Source of the DNA: Kribbella catacumbae DSM 19601
GTDB lineage: Bacteria > Actinomycetota > Actinomycetes > Propionibacteriales > Kribbellaceae
Direction: 5' to 3'
NCBI RefSeq assembly: GCF_000372465.1
Contig: NZ_AQUZ01000063.1
Coordinates: 166-48,787 of the forward strand
Length of the DNA: 48,622 nt
In this document: positions 8,762 through 17,764 of the stretch, in pieces
Numbering within the stretch: position 1 is the first letter of the stretch
How the letters are laid out: every line of letters begins with the position of its first letter
The notes under the pieces: model-generated
Database searches by the model: none
The model's input: only the letters and a program-made list of their open reading frames with translations
Told to the model about the DNA's origin: nothing
Made by a program: the position numbers and the translations under genes

Positions 8762-9814
8762 TCACCTGGCGTGGGCGGGGCGTGGCCTGTGGCGGTGACG
8801 AGTGATCAGGAAGGCGGTGATGGTTGCGCCGGCGGCCAGGAGGAGTAGGAGGGACCAAGGGATGGCGACCGCGTGAGTGGTGGCGCTGGACGGCGTCTGG
8901 CTGGTGGAGCTTGCCGCCAGCGCCGTCTCCGTGGCGGCGAGTGGCGTGGTTTTGAGAAGCGGTACGACGGTGACCGTGCCGGTCAGGCGGAGGGCGGGTG
9001 GTACTCCGTGGATCGGCGCGGCGATCTGCCAGGTTTCCCCGGGAAGCAGTTGGGGTGAGTCGACGAGTTGGGCCGGGTGTGCCGCGAAGGCGCCGAAGGG
9101 ACCGGCGACGGAGGCGGCTTGGCGAGCCGCGATGATTGCGTTGCCGGTGTTGCGGAGGGTGTAGGTGACGGTGGCGCTGCCGGTGCCTAGCGGATTCGGC
9201 GTGCCTGTGTAGTGCACCTTCAGGTTCTCGACTGTTAGGCCTGGTTTGAGTTCGCCACTTACTCGGAGCCGGATCTTGATGGCCTGGCGACTGTTCGCAG
9301 TACCGGTGACGATGCCGCCCAGGTGGTCGCCGGGTGCGGCACTGTCCGGGAGGGCGAGTCGGAACGGCACGTCGACGGATCGGCCGGGTGCGACCCGCAC
9401 TGTGGTCCGATCGAGCTGCACCCAAGCGCCGACGTCCTGCGACTTCGCGTCCTTGCCGAGGAGATCGAGCCTGCCTGCGTCGCTGGTGAAGGCGTCGGCG
9501 CCGTACAGGGACAGGACGAGCGGGGTCTTGCCGCGGTTGACGATCACCAGGGAGTCCCGGAGTTGGCCGCCGCGGGGCAGGGTGTAGCTGTAGCTCGGCC
9601 GATCCGGGCCGAAGATGTTCGCCGCCGGCTTGACCTCCCAAAGGGCATCGCCAGCAGCCACCGCGTCGGCCGCCGCAGCGACCAGGCCGTGCTGGGCGAG
9701 GCTGTGCACTGTGAGGCCGTGCGCGACCAGGCTTTGCGCGGCGAGCAGTACTACTGCGGTGACACGAGTGGCGGCGCGTGCTGCCGTGAGCACGCGGAGT
9801 ACAGGCGGGTGCAT
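8762..9814 (-). CDS. DUF916 (WxL-interacting-like) membrane-anchored protein
   Basis: This 350-residue protein has an N-terminal export signal with an alanine-rich hydrophobic core. An extracytoplasmic region of two beta-sandwich segments follows: first the DUF916-type part (SYTLPRGGQLRDSLVIVNRGKTPL, then VPFRLALPDSAAPGDHLGGIV), then a second part (TVTYTLRNTGNAIIAARQA). The protein ends in one TM helix (IPWSLLLLLAAGATITAFLI) and a basic tail. In Firmicutes this domain belongs to the WxL-interacting proteins that help anchor surface complexes to peptidoglycan. I see no WxL partner here, so the actinobacterial role is open. It ends one base from the convergent SRPBCC stop and is divergent from a secreted protein gene. 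Confidence 0.75.
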   Translation of the reverse strand: MHPPVLRVLTAARAATRVTAVVLLAAQSLVAHGLTVHSLAQHGLVAAAADAVAAGDALWEVKPAANIFGPDRPSYSYTLPRGGQLRDSLVIVNRGKTPLVLSLYGADAFTSDAGRLDLLGKDAKSQDVGAWVQLDRTTVRVAPGRSVDVPFRLALPDSAAPGDHLGGIVTGTANSRQAIKIRLRVSGELKPGLTVENLKVHYTGTPNPLGTGSATVTYTLRNTGNAIIAARQAASVAGPFGAFAAHPAQLVDSPQLLPGETWQIAAPIHGVPPALRLTGTVTVVPLLKTTPLAATETALAASSTSQTPSSATTHAVAIPWSLLLLLAAGATITAFLITRHRHRPRPAHAR

Positions 9815-10060
9815 CAGGTGTCCCTCGGACGGATCGGACGGGAAGCGTGCCGATGGGGCTGATCAAAGCGTCCGGGCTGCGGGTGGAGCGGAGGTGAACG
9901 CGGACTGGCCGACCGGCTGCCCGGGCCGCAACACTCGGCCCGCTCTTGCAACTAGCTGCAATTGTTTTCTGGTATAGGCCCCTGACTAGGTAAGGTTCTC
10001 CCGACATTCGTCGGTGCGAGACGGCCTCGGGGGGCATCGAGTACCAAGGGAGAAATTTTG

Positions 10061-11035
10061 ATGAGAATCCGTCAATTTGCACTGACGGTGGCCGGGCTGA
10101 GCCTGGTCGCGGGGGCTGGACTGTCCGGGCAGGCCAGCGCGAACGTACAGGGCGAGCCACGGCCGACCCGGCAGGCGGCGGGCAAGGCTGCTGCGAAGTT
10201 GCCGCAGACCAACGCGCAGGCGGCCGCGGCGGCCTGCGGCGTCGGGGTCGGCGCGGTGACCGCGACCGGGATGAGCGGTGGTTACGACATCACCGCCACC
10301 AAGCCGGTGACCGCGGAGCCGTTAGCGCAATACAAGCTGTTCGGCATCCGCGCCAGCTCCAGTTGGTACTACTGGGAGCCGTCCGCGAGCGTGAACTACT
10401 TCGCCGGCTTCGTGACGCAGAGCGGCAACCTTTATGCCGCGGCCGAGACGTACAAGAACGGCTCGGAGACCCCAGTGGTCAGCTCGAAGAAGCTCGGCAC
10501 CGGCTGGAGCGGTTTCACCACCCTGACGAGCGCCAACTACTACGAGCCGACCACCGGCCGGGGGCGCATGAACCTGTACGGTCTGCACACCAACGGCTCG
10601 CTGTACCGCTACAGCGTCAAGGGCCCGACCGGTCCGGTCGCCTCCAACGGCAGCGCGCCGGGCTACCAGTCGTTCAAGGCGATCACGGTGATCGCTGCGA
10701 CGGCGACGTACGACACCCTGCTGGCCACCACCAAGCAGGGCGCGCTGTGGACGATCCGCGTTCCCGCCACGTTGCCGCTGAAGGCGACCCTGAAGGTAGT
10801 CCGCACGACCGGCTTCGCGGCCTTCAACCAGCTCGTCGCCCAGCGCTGCGGCGCGAGCAGCACGCTGCTCACCGGCTTCAACAACGCCACGAACACCGGC
10901 ACCGTGTACGCCATGAGCAAGGCGGTCGGCACACAGACCGTCATCAACACCATTGGCAGCTTCGCAGCACCGCAGGACGCCTCAGTCCACTACCTGCTCA
11001 CCGGTAGCGGCGGCCCGCAACTCGTCGGCGAGTGA
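10061..11035 (+). CDS. Secreted protein of unknown function with propeller-like repeats
   Basis: This 324-residue protein has a clear Sec signal peptide (MRIRQFALTVAGLSLVAGAG, cleavage near GQASA). The mature part has repeated motifs of the type LYxxxxxGxLYRY and LLATTKQGALWTIRV, alternating with aromatic segments. This reminds me of the tachylectin-type beta-propeller seen in many actinobacterial secreted lectins, but I cannot name a family with certainty. Two cysteines in the mature part (around ACG and QRCG) could form a disulfide. The ATG at 10061 is preceded by GGGAGAAAT. A near-palindrome TTGCAACTAGCTGCAA lies upstream at 9946-9961. The gene ends just before a strong bidirectional terminator. 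Confidence 0.6.
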   Translation: MRIRQFALTVAGLSLVAGAGLSGQASANVQGEPRPTRQAAGKAAAKLPQTNAQAAAAACGVGVGAVTATGMSGGYDITATKPVTAEPLAQYKLFGIRASSSWYYWEPSASVNYFAGFVTQSGNLYAAAETYKNGSETPVVSSKKLGTGWSGFTTLTSANYYEPTTGRGRMNLYGLHTNGSLYRYSVKGPTGPVASNGSAPGYQSFKAITVIAATATYDTLLATTKQGALWTIRVPATLPLKATLKVVRTTGFAAFNQLVAQRCGASSTLLTGFNNATNTGTVYAMSKAVGTQTVINTIGSFAAPQDASVHYLLTGSGGPQLVGE

Positions 11036-11073
11036 CCTCCACCCGCTGAACTGAGCACCTCTCCGTAGCACCA

Positions 11074-11105
11074 CAGAAGCCCAGGTCAACTGACCTGGGC
11101 TTCTG
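11074..11105. terminator. Bidirectional intrinsic terminator-like hairpin
   Basis: A perfect inverted repeat with 15-base arms (CAGAAGCCCAGGTCA at 11074-11088 and its complement at 11091-11105) has only a two-base loop and lies between convergent genes. No long T run follows on either side. The last codons and stop of the leftward GH43-like gene lie inside the hairpin. Confidence 0.8.
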
Positions 11106-12830
11106 GCGTGCTCGGTGACTTCGCTAGCTGGTTTTGGAGAGCATTAGCCAGCTTAGTTGGATGTCGGGGGATCTGGTTGGGGTATTCGGCGGCGGTGTAG
11201 GTGGTGGTGAAGAGGCGTTCTGGGTCGACTACGGTGCCGTTGATGGAGACGCTGGCTGCGCGGTTGGCCCAGGGCCAGGGGTCCCAGTAGCCGGCGTGGA
11301 CTGTGTAGGTGCCTGGTTCCAGGCCGGTGAAGTCGTAGACGAGGCTTTCCTTGTTCTTCGCCCAGCGCAGGGTGTTGTAGAGGCCGTCAGCGGCACCTCC
11401 GTAGGTGCCGCTTGCGCCGGTGAAGCCCCACGTCGTGGCGGTCTTCGGGTCGACGCCGACTGGTTGCTCGGGTACCGAGTTGAGGACAGTGCCTTCAGTT
11501 GCGGCTACCTCGACGGTTCGCTTCCAGTCGGCCGTGGCCGCGCCGCCCGCGTTGACGACGTACCGCAGGTTGTGCGGTACGACGAGGATGGATCGCGTGA
11601 AGGTCCGCCCATCGGCGAGAGTCCCCCGCACCTTGGCCGGTCCCGGCTGGGCAACGGTCGACGCGTCCCACGTGACAGCAAGCGTCTGTGTCTGCCGACC
11701 GGTGGTGACAGCGACCTTCGCCGGGAGGTTGCTGGTGTCCCGCAACCACACATGGTCGGGAAGAACAGTTTCGACAGTCCAACGCTGGTAGGGCTGCAGA
11801 TCCTTCAGGTTCCACTCGGCGTCCGAGCCGATGGTGAGACTGCCGCCCTCACCAAACGTCATCGGCATCCACACGTACGGCGAGTTGCCCAGGTCGCTCG
11901 GCGTCCACCGGTCACCCATGAAGATGAACTTTGTTGTTCGCGCGGTCGTAGGGAATCACCGAGGTGCTCTGCGACCGGAAGGTGTTCGCGGCACCAGACC
12001 CCGGGATGGGATTGCCCTGGTCAGCCCAACTTCCGAGGATGCTCTTGGCCGTCGCATACCGCGCCGGGTTGGGATCCCACCCGGTCGCTCCCGAGGTCAC
12101 CAGATAGTAGGTCCCCTCGGACTTGAACATCGCCGGCAGGGTCGAAGGCGGGCGATGTACCGCACCACGGGACCGAGTCGCTGGGAACGCGATTGAGCCG
12201 GTACGAGTCGATCCACCGGAACGGCCCCTTCGGCGAGTTCGAGACCGCGACACCCGCTTCCGCGCGGGCATAGGTCGAGGTCATCTCCGGCGTCGTCGGC
12301 CCGTCGGAGTGCACCCACATGACCCACTGCCCGGTCTCCTGGTTGTAAATGACCTTCGGCCGCTCGAGGATCGACGGCGCGGCCCATCCGTCGGTGCGGA
12401 CCTTGTTGGTCGACAGGTCACGCCAGACGACCTCGCGCTGCGCGGCGCTGTACCCCTTGTAGAGATGGGCAAAGTACTTGTCGTCGGTGAACTGGTCCTT
12501 CGAGCTCATCGACCGCAGGACGACTCCCTGGTCCTTCCAGTTGTAGAGGTCGTACGACGAGTACATGTGCACGCCAGGGCTGTCGTAGTAGCCGTTGCTG
12601 CGATCCTCGCCGTACCAGTACCAGATGCGCCTGCCGCGGTCGTCAGTAGCGGGCACGACCTGACCGCCATGGGCCTGGACGACCTTGCCCGCGGTGTCGC
12701 GCCATTCCTGTCCGGGCCGGAAGGAGGTGTACGCCGTACCGAGGTCGGCCGAGGCGGGCACTGCGATCAGGGACAGCAGGAACAGTCCCACCACGGCAAG
12801 CGCGGCGCCGAGCCGGACACGTGATCTCAT
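11086..12830 (-). pseudogene. Broken GH43 (subfamily 24-like) exo-beta-1,3-galactanase
   Basis: The intact ancestor would be a secreted glycoside hydrolase. The N-terminus is a signal peptide (ATG 12830, SLIAVPASA). It is followed by the five-bladed propeller start typical of GH43_24 galactan 1,3-beta-galactosidases (AHGGQVV, IWYWYGEDRSNGYY, MYSSYDLYNWKDQGVVL). The frame then fails near 12160, after NRVPSDSVP. The next recognisable part, PAMFKSEGTYYLVTSGATGW, is in another frame, so 50-70 residues are missing, including the EAPA segment that carries a catalytic Glu in this family. A second break near 11925 (AACAACAAAG where AACAACAAG would keep frame) separates that part from MGDRWTPSDLGNSPYVW and a C-terminal beta-rich carbohydrate-binding-like module. 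It starts inside the stop of the upstream YesL-like gene (ATGA) as the last gene of the operon. Activity is very unlikely as sequenced. Confidence 0.82.
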
Positions 12831-13477
12831 GACTCTCCTAGGATTTTGGCGAGTTGCAGGCGGGTATTCGTCAGCACGACCCACAGGCCGCAGCCCGGTA
12901 CGGTCGCCAGTCCGGCAAGGGGATGCAGCGAGACGAGCACAACCGCCGCGGCGAGAACCCCCAAGCTGAGCAGAGTGAATGGCCAGCCCCGGACGGTCGC
13001 ATAGACGGCCATTCGAAGCCGAGCCCGAGGCGCCAAGCCAGGTTCCGTTGCCAACAGCACCAATGAGCAAAGGCCGACGGCGAAGACCAGCTCCGTCAGC
13101 ACCGCCAGCAGCGGAACCAGCGCGGCACCGGGCATCGCGTCGTACAGAACCGAGATATCAGCCAGCAGTACTCCGGCCGCGGCCAGCGTGAACGCCCAAA
13201 CCAGCACGGCGGACTTGGCTACCTTCCTAACGGAGGCGAGCAGCGGAAGATCAGCCAGGTAGCCGAAGCCCACGGCCACCGCGGAACCAAGCGGCAGCGC
13301 CAAGACGCCGAAGAAGACCGGATAGCGCCAGGGCTCGGCGACCAGGGCGAGCCCAAGCATGAGCGGCAAACCACCGAGCGCCAAGCAGAGATTCACCACC
13401 AGCACGCGCTGCGCGAACGACCAGATCAGTTCCCAGGCGTCCGCCCGGACATTGACCCGGGCCAGCGGCGACGCCAT
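12827..13477 (-). CDS. YesL-like (DUF624) membrane protein
   Basis: This 216-residue integral membrane protein has about six hydrophobic helices and an N-terminus (RVNVRADAWELIWSFAQRVLVVN) that resembles the YesL/DUF624 family. Members are found beside sugar ABC importers and polysaccharide-degradation genes. Their function is unknown, though an accessory role in transport or sensing is often assumed. The start is set at 13477 because its ATG overlaps the stop of the preceding permease (TGATG), and longer upstream frames are not supported. Its stop overlaps the next ATG (12827-12830). The gene is tightly locked into the operon. Confidence 0.75.
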   Translation of the reverse strand: MASPLARVNVRADAWELIWSFAQRVLVVNLCLALGGLPLMLGLALVAEPWRYPVFFGVLALPLGSAVAVGFGYLADLPLLASVRKVAKSAVLVWAFTLAAAGVLLADISVLYDAMPGAALVPLLAVLTELVFAVGLCSLVLLATEPGLAPRARLRMAVYATVRGWPFTLLSLGVLAAAVVLVSLHPLAGLATVPGCGLWVVLTNTRLQLAKILGES

Positions 13478-14361
13478 CACTTCAGCCCACTCGTCGCGAT
13501 GCCCCGGACGAAGTACTTCTGGCCGAGCAGGAAGATCACCAGGATCGGCAGCACCGACAGCACCGAGCCGGTCATGATCATCGCGTACTCCGCGTCGTAC
13601 AGCCCGACGAAGGAACGCAACCCCAACTGGATGGTCCACAGCTTGTTGTCGGTCAGATAGATGAACGGGCCCATGTAGTCGTTCCACGTGTTGACGAAGG
13701 TCAGCAGGGCAAGGCTGGCCAGCGCCGGCTTGGACAGCGGCAGCACGATCCTGGCCCAGATCCCGTACTCGCTCAGCCCGTCCAGCCGGCCGGCCTCACA
13801 GAGCTCGTCGGGAATCGTCAGGTAGTACTGCCGCATCAGGAAGACCCCGAACGCACCGAACGCCTGCAGCAGGATCAGCGAGAGGTGCGTGTTCACCAGG
13901 CCGGCCTTCTGCATGATGATGTACTGCGGCACCATGTACGCCTGCCACGGCACCGCGATCGTGGCGATGTAGGCCAGGAACAGTGCATCCCGGCCGGGGA
14001 ACCGCACCTTGGCGAACCCGTAGGCCGCGAAGCTCCCGGTCAACACCTGCAGCGCCGTGATGGTCAGACTCAGGAAGACCGAGTTCCGCAGGTAGGTGAG
14101 CAGCGGGATGCGCTCCCAGATGTTGGTGAAGTTCTCCCAGTGGAACTCGGCCGGGATCCACTGGATCGGCACGCTGAACACGTCGGCGTCGAGCTTGAGC
14201 GACGCCGACACCATCCACGCGAACGGAACCAGGACTGCCACCGACAACACGCTCAGCAGCAGATACGCGAGCGCCCGGCGTACGGGGACTGCTTTCCGTG
14301 GCCGGCTCGGCGGGTTCGCCGGCGTCTGCACCGGCGCCGGAGGTGAAACGGTCAGTGTCAT
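13477..14361 (-). CDS. Carbohydrate ABC importer permease (MalG-type)
   Basis: This 294-residue permease has six TM helices. The EAA loop that contacts the ATPase reads ELCEAGRLDGLSEYGIWARI, and the C-terminus GQKYFVRGIATSGLK is typical of CUT1 (MalG-like) subunits. It partners the MalF-type permease just upstream (ATGA overlap at 14358-14361) and the lipoprotein at 15260. No ATPase gene is in the locus, as usual for actinobacterial CUT1 systems that share the general MsiK ATPase encoded elsewhere. From the operon's GH43-like and dehydrogenase genes, the substrate is probably a galactose-containing oligosaccharide; that is inference. Confidence 0.92.
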   Translation of the reverse strand: MTLTVSPPAPVQTPANPPSRPRKAVPVRRALAYLLLSVLSVAVLVPFAWMVSASLKLDADVFSVPIQWIPAEFHWENFTNIWERIPLLTYLRNSVFLSLTITALQVLTGSFAAYGFAKVRFPGRDALFLAYIATIAVPWQAYMVPQYIIMQKAGLVNTHLSLILLQAFGAFGVFLMRQYYLTIPDELCEAGRLDGLSEYGIWARIVLPLSKPALASLALLTFVNTWNDYMGPFIYLTDNKLWTIQLGLRSFVGLYDAEYAMIMTGSVLSVLPILVIFLLGQKYFVRGIATSGLK

Positions 14362-15257
14362 CGTTCGCTCCTGCGCTGCAACTGGAACTGGATCAGCGTG
14401 ATCGTCAGCACGATGGCGAACAGCACCATCGACACCGCCGACGAGTAGCCGAACCGGCCCTGGACGATCCCTTCGCGGTAGATCACCTGCGACAACACCA
14501 GCGTCGACCGGCCCGGACCGCCCTCGGTCATCACCTGGATCAGGTCGAACACCTTGAAGCTGGAGATGGTCAGCATGATCAGCACGAAGAAGGTTGTCGG
14601 CCGCAACGAAGGAACAGTGATGCTCCAGAACCGCTGCCAGCCATTGGCCCCGTCCACCTCGGCAGCCTCGTACAGCTCCGCCGGGATCGTCTGCAGACCG
14701 GCCAGGTAGAGGATCATGTAGTAGCCCAGATCCCGCCAGACGCTGGCCACGATCACCGCTGGCATCGCCCAGGTCGTCGAGGTGGTCCAGCCCGGTGGGC
14801 TGTCGATCCCGATCGCCCGGAGGAACTGGTTCACCGGGCCGAGGTCCGGGCTGAGCAGCATGTTCCAGACCACCGCGACCGCGACCAGCGAGGTGATGTA
14901 GGGGAAGAACAACGCGGTCCGGAAGAACCGGGCACCGCGCAACTTCTGGTTCAGCAGTACGGCGAAGCCGAGCGCCGCGCACAGCGTGAGCGGCACGTGA
15001 CCGATCGCGTAGTACGCGGTGTTCTTCAGCGCCGTCCAGAAGGTGTCGTTGTGGATCATCCGCTCGAAGTTGTCCAGGCCGACCCAGCGCGGGGTGCTGT
15101 AGGAATCCCAGTCGAGGAAGGACAACGCGAGTGCGGCGATCACCGGGACCAGCGTGAGCGCAGCGAACCCGAGGAAGTTCGGCAGGATGAAACTCCAGCC
15201 GATCCAGGTGCTGCTGCGGCGCCTGCCGGTCCCGGCGGCGGACAGGGTCGTTGCCAT
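14358..15257 (-). CDS. Carbohydrate ABC importer permease (MalF-type)
   Basis: This 299-residue CUT1 permease has an N-terminal TM segment (SFILPNFLGFAALTLVPVIAAL), five further helices and the EAA loop ELYEAAEVDGANGWQRFWSITVP. It begins two bases after the stop of the sugar-binding lipoprotein and overlaps the next permease by four bases, so the three are one translational unit. It forms the membrane channel with the MalG-type partner. Confidence 0.92.
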   Translation of the reverse strand: MATTLSAAGTGRRRSSTWIGWSFILPNFLGFAALTLVPVIAALALSFLDWDSYSTPRWVGLDNFERMIHNDTFWTALKNTAYYAIGHVPLTLCAALGFAVLLNQKLRGARFFRTALFFPYITSLVAVAVVWNMLLSPDLGPVNQFLRAIGIDSPPGWTTSTTWAMPAVIVASVWRDLGYYMILYLAGLQTIPAELYEAAEVDGANGWQRFWSITVPSLRPTTFFVLIMLTISSFKVFDLIQVMTEGGPGRSTLVLSQVIYREGIVQGRFGYSSAVSMVLFAIVLTITLIQFQLQRRSER

Positions 15258-15259
15258 GG

Positions 15260-16531
15260 TCAGCGGACTTCGCTCTTGACCCGCTTGGACATCTCGGCCA
15301 GGCCGTCGTCCAGCGACTTCTCGCCCGTCATGATCAACTCGTGCTCCTCGGTCAGGATCTGGTCGACGTCGGACGACTTGTCGCTGACCGGCATCTCCAG
15401 CACGACCTTGTCGGGCTTGAACGCCTGCTTGGCCACTTCACCGTTCGGTACGCCGGGCAGCGCGAAGTACGTGTCGAGAATCTGCTGGCTGGTCAGCGCG
15501 GGCGTCACGCCGGCCTTGGCGACTGCCATCGCGCCTGCCTCGCTGGAGGCCCACTCGACGAACTTCTTCGCCGCGTCGGAGTGCTTGGAGTTCTTGTTCA
15601 CCGCGAACGCCGTCGGCGATCCGAACGTGGTCACCTTGCCGTCACTGGCCCGCTGCGGCAGCGGCGCCATCCCCCACTCCACCTTCGTCTTGCCCGACTT
15701 GGTGTCGGCCAGCAGGGTCGAGGCGTACCAGGTGCCCATCGGCATCAGCACTGCCTTGCCGGTGGAGAACATCGTGTTGTAGGTGACCTTCTGGCTGGAG
15801 GCCGTTGCCCACGGCATCAAGGTGCCGTTCTTCTGCAGGTCCAGCGTCATCGAGTACTGGTCCTTGAAGAACCCGTAGTCGCCACTTAGCAGGTCGCCAC
15901 CGGTCTGCGCCGCCGCGGTCGCCTCGACGACCGATCGCCAGGTGTGCTGGTAGGCGCCGTAAACCTTGGTCCCGCCGTCGCCCTTGGTCAGGCTCTTGGC
16001 CAGGGTGGCGTAGCCATCCCAGGTCAGGTTCTGCAGCTTGGACTCTTCGACACCGGCCTGCTTCAGCAGCGCCTTGTTGTAGTAGAGGACCCAGAAGTCC
16101 TGTCGGTACGGCAACGCGAAGTACTTGCCTTCGAGGTCGTAGGCGCTGAGACCGGAGTACTTGGCGGGATCGAGCTTCTTCGCCTCGTCGGTCAGCGGGA
16201 GGAGCTGACCGCGGGTGCCGAACCGGGAGTAGTCGATGACGTTCTTCATCGTCAGGACGTCGGTGGTGTCACCGCCGGCCAGCATCGTGGTGACCTTCTC
16301 GGCGTAGTCATCGGCCAGGATGTCGACCGGCTCGACCTTGATCGTCGGGTTGGCCTGCTGGAAACCGTCGATGATCGCCTTGAACTCCGGGGTGGTGGCG
16401 TAGTTCCAGAGCGCGACCTTGATGGTCTGGGCGCCGTCGGCCGGCTGGTCGGACGAGCCACTGCCACCACACGCGGTGAGCAGGGCCAGCGCCGCCGCGG
16501 CGGCGAGGGTGGGGACGAGGTGTCGCTTCAC
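15260..16531 (-). CDS. Sugar-binding lipoprotein of a CUT1 ABC importer
   Basis: This 423-residue extracytoplasmic solute-binding protein (SBP_bac_1 family) has a lipoprotein signal peptide ending in the lipobox LTAC (Cys at about residue 21). Two alpha/beta lobes follow, with motifs expected for the family (VALWNYATTPEFKAIIDGF near the start; YRQDFWVLYYNKALLKQAG in the hinge; MPMGTWYASTLLADT later). It captures an oligosaccharide outside the membrane for the two permeases downstream. It lies 52 bases after the hydroxyacid dehydrogenase gene, in the same direction. Confidence 0.92.
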   Translation of the reverse strand: MKRHLVPTLAAAAALALLTACGGSGSSDQPADGAQTIKVALWNYATTPEFKAIIDGFQQANPTIKVEPVDILADDYAEKVTTMLAGGDTTDVLTMKNVIDYSRFGTRGQLLPLTDEAKKLDPAKYSGLSAYDLEGKYFALPYRQDFWVLYYNKALLKQAGVEESKLQNLTWDGYATLAKSLTKGDGGTKVYGAYQHTWRSVVEATAAAQTGGDLLSGDYGFFKDQYSMTLDLQKNGTLMPWATASSQKVTYNTMFSTGKAVLMPMGTWYASTLLADTKSGKTKVEWGMAPLPQRASDGKVTTFGSPTAFAVNKNSKHSDAAKKFVEWASSEAGAMAVAKAGVTPALTSQQILDTYFALPGVPNGEVAKQAFKPDKVVLEMPVSDKSSDVDQILTEEHELIMTGEKSLDDGLAEMSKRVKSEVR

Positions 16532-16583
16532 GACGTACTCCTTGAACTTGGTACTGCGGACGGGGTACTGCGGGGTCGGGGGC

Positions 16584-17594
16584 TCAGGCGCTGAGCGGGA
16601 GGGTGTCGGCGGTGATCTGGTCGAGCAGGGGTTCGCCTGCCAGCCAGCGGGTCAGCTCGCCGAGGGTGTGGTCGGTGAGCCGATGGATCTCGGTGCCCAG
16701 CGAGCCGGCCAGGTGCGGCGTGATCATCACGTTCGGCACGGACCGCAACAGCGAGTCCGGGGGCAGCGGCTCCGGGTCGGTGACGTCGAGGATGGCGAAC
16801 AGCCGGCCGGTGCTGCATTCCGCCGCGAGCGCGTCGGAGTCGATCAAGGTTCCGCGAGCCGTGTTGACGACGGTCGCGTGGTCCGGGAGCTGGGCCAGTT
16901 CGGCCGCGCCGATCAGCCGGTCGGTACTGGGCAACGCGGGTGCGTGCAGCGAGAGGACATCGGCCAGCGGCAGCAACTCGTCCAGCTCGACGAGCCGGCC
17001 ACCGGCGGCAGCGACGGCCTTCGCATCGGCGTACGGGTCGGCGACCAGTACCGTCGCGCCTTCGAGGGTTTGCAGGAGCTCAACCACTCGACGGCCGATC
17101 CGGGAGAACCCGACGATGCCGATCGTGCGCCGGAGGTTCGACAAGTCGCCGAAGCCTTGCGGGTGACTCCAGCCGCGGTACGCCGTCTTCGCGTTCGCGG
17201 CGAGGAAGGGCGCCTTCTTCCCGGCGAAGATGATCGCGGCCAGCGTGTACTCGGCGACCGGAACGGCATTGGCGTTCGCGGCCGTGGTGACGACGATCTG
17301 GCGATCCCAGAGCGCGTCGTCGGCAAGCGAGCGGATGCTGCCCGCCGCATGGAAGACAGCGCGGAGCCGAGGCGCGACGGCGAGCCGCTCGGCCGTGAGT
17401 CGCGGTGCACCCCATGAGGTGACCAGGACCTCGGCGGTGGCGAGCCGGGCGCGGGCAGCCGGCGAGTCCAGCTGGTCGACCCAGAGCGGCTCCGGCAGGG
17501 CGACCAGGCCGTGCAAGAGCTCCAGCCTCGACTGGTCGAAGTGCGCCTCGAACGCATCCCGGTTCATCACCACCAGGGCGGTGGGCGCCGTCAT
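16584..17594 (-). CDS. D-isomer-specific 2-hydroxyacid dehydrogenase
   Basis: This 336-residue NAD(P)-dependent oxidoreductase has the Rossmann motif GIVGFSRIGRRVVELL (residues about 150-165), the catalytic Arg in VNTARGTLID, the acidic relay in LDVTDPEPLP and the catalytic His in ITPHLAGS. The N-terminal region resembles the hydroxyacid-dehydrogenase subgroup often placed in actinobacterial sugar operons; the precise 2-keto or 2-hydroxy acid is unknown. It is the first gene of the leftward operon. An aldonate- or uronate-derived acid would suit an arabinogalactan locus, but that is conjecture. The start is ATG 17594, facing the divergent regulator. Confidence 0.88.
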   Translation of the reverse strand: MTAPTALVVMNRDAFEAHFDQSRLELLHGLVALPEPLWVDQLDSPAARARLATAEVLVTSWGAPRLTAERLAVAPRLRAVFHAAGSIRSLADDALWDRQIVVTTAANANAVPVAEYTLAAIIFAGKKAPFLAANAKTAYRGWSHPQGFGDLSNLRRTIGIVGFSRIGRRVVELLQTLEGATVLVADPYADAKAVAAAGGRLVELDELLPLADVLSLHAPALPSTDRLIGAAELAQLPDHATVVNTARGTLIDSDALAAECSTGRLFAILDVTDPEPLPPDSLLRSVPNVMITPHLAGSLGTEIHRLTDHTLGELTRWLAGEPLLDQITADTLPLSA

Positions 17595-17764
17595 CTAGTG
17601 CTCCGGCGCGGCGCACTAGTTCGCCTGAGGGCTGGGCGGGATGCCCGGCAAGCGGTTACCGTTGCGATCATGTGAACATGAGATGTCTTGGTCATTCATG
17701 ATCTCTAGAGTTCGCACGGGCTTGATCAGAAACGTTCAGATTCGTTCATGGGAGGTGAACAGGC
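17595..17764. promoter_or_regulatory. Divergent promoter region with GTTCA repeats
   Basis: This 170-base intergenic region separates the leftward operon from its divergent regulator. GTTCA occurs as a direct repeat exactly 10 bases apart (17734 and 17744), followed by the inverted TGAAC at 17756-17760. A further inverted pair, CATGTGAACATG, lies near 17669-17680. Such helically phased half-sites are what a DeoR-type HTH could recognise. GGGAGGTGAACAG is the ribosome binding site of the regulator's GTG, so binding at the last site would also block its translation. Operator function is inferred. Confidence 0.5.

Noticed and set aside
11134..12126. 330-codon plus-strand frame opposite the GH43-like gene
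   Set aside because: The minus strand gives clear GH43 and binding-module motifs; the plus-strand product has none.
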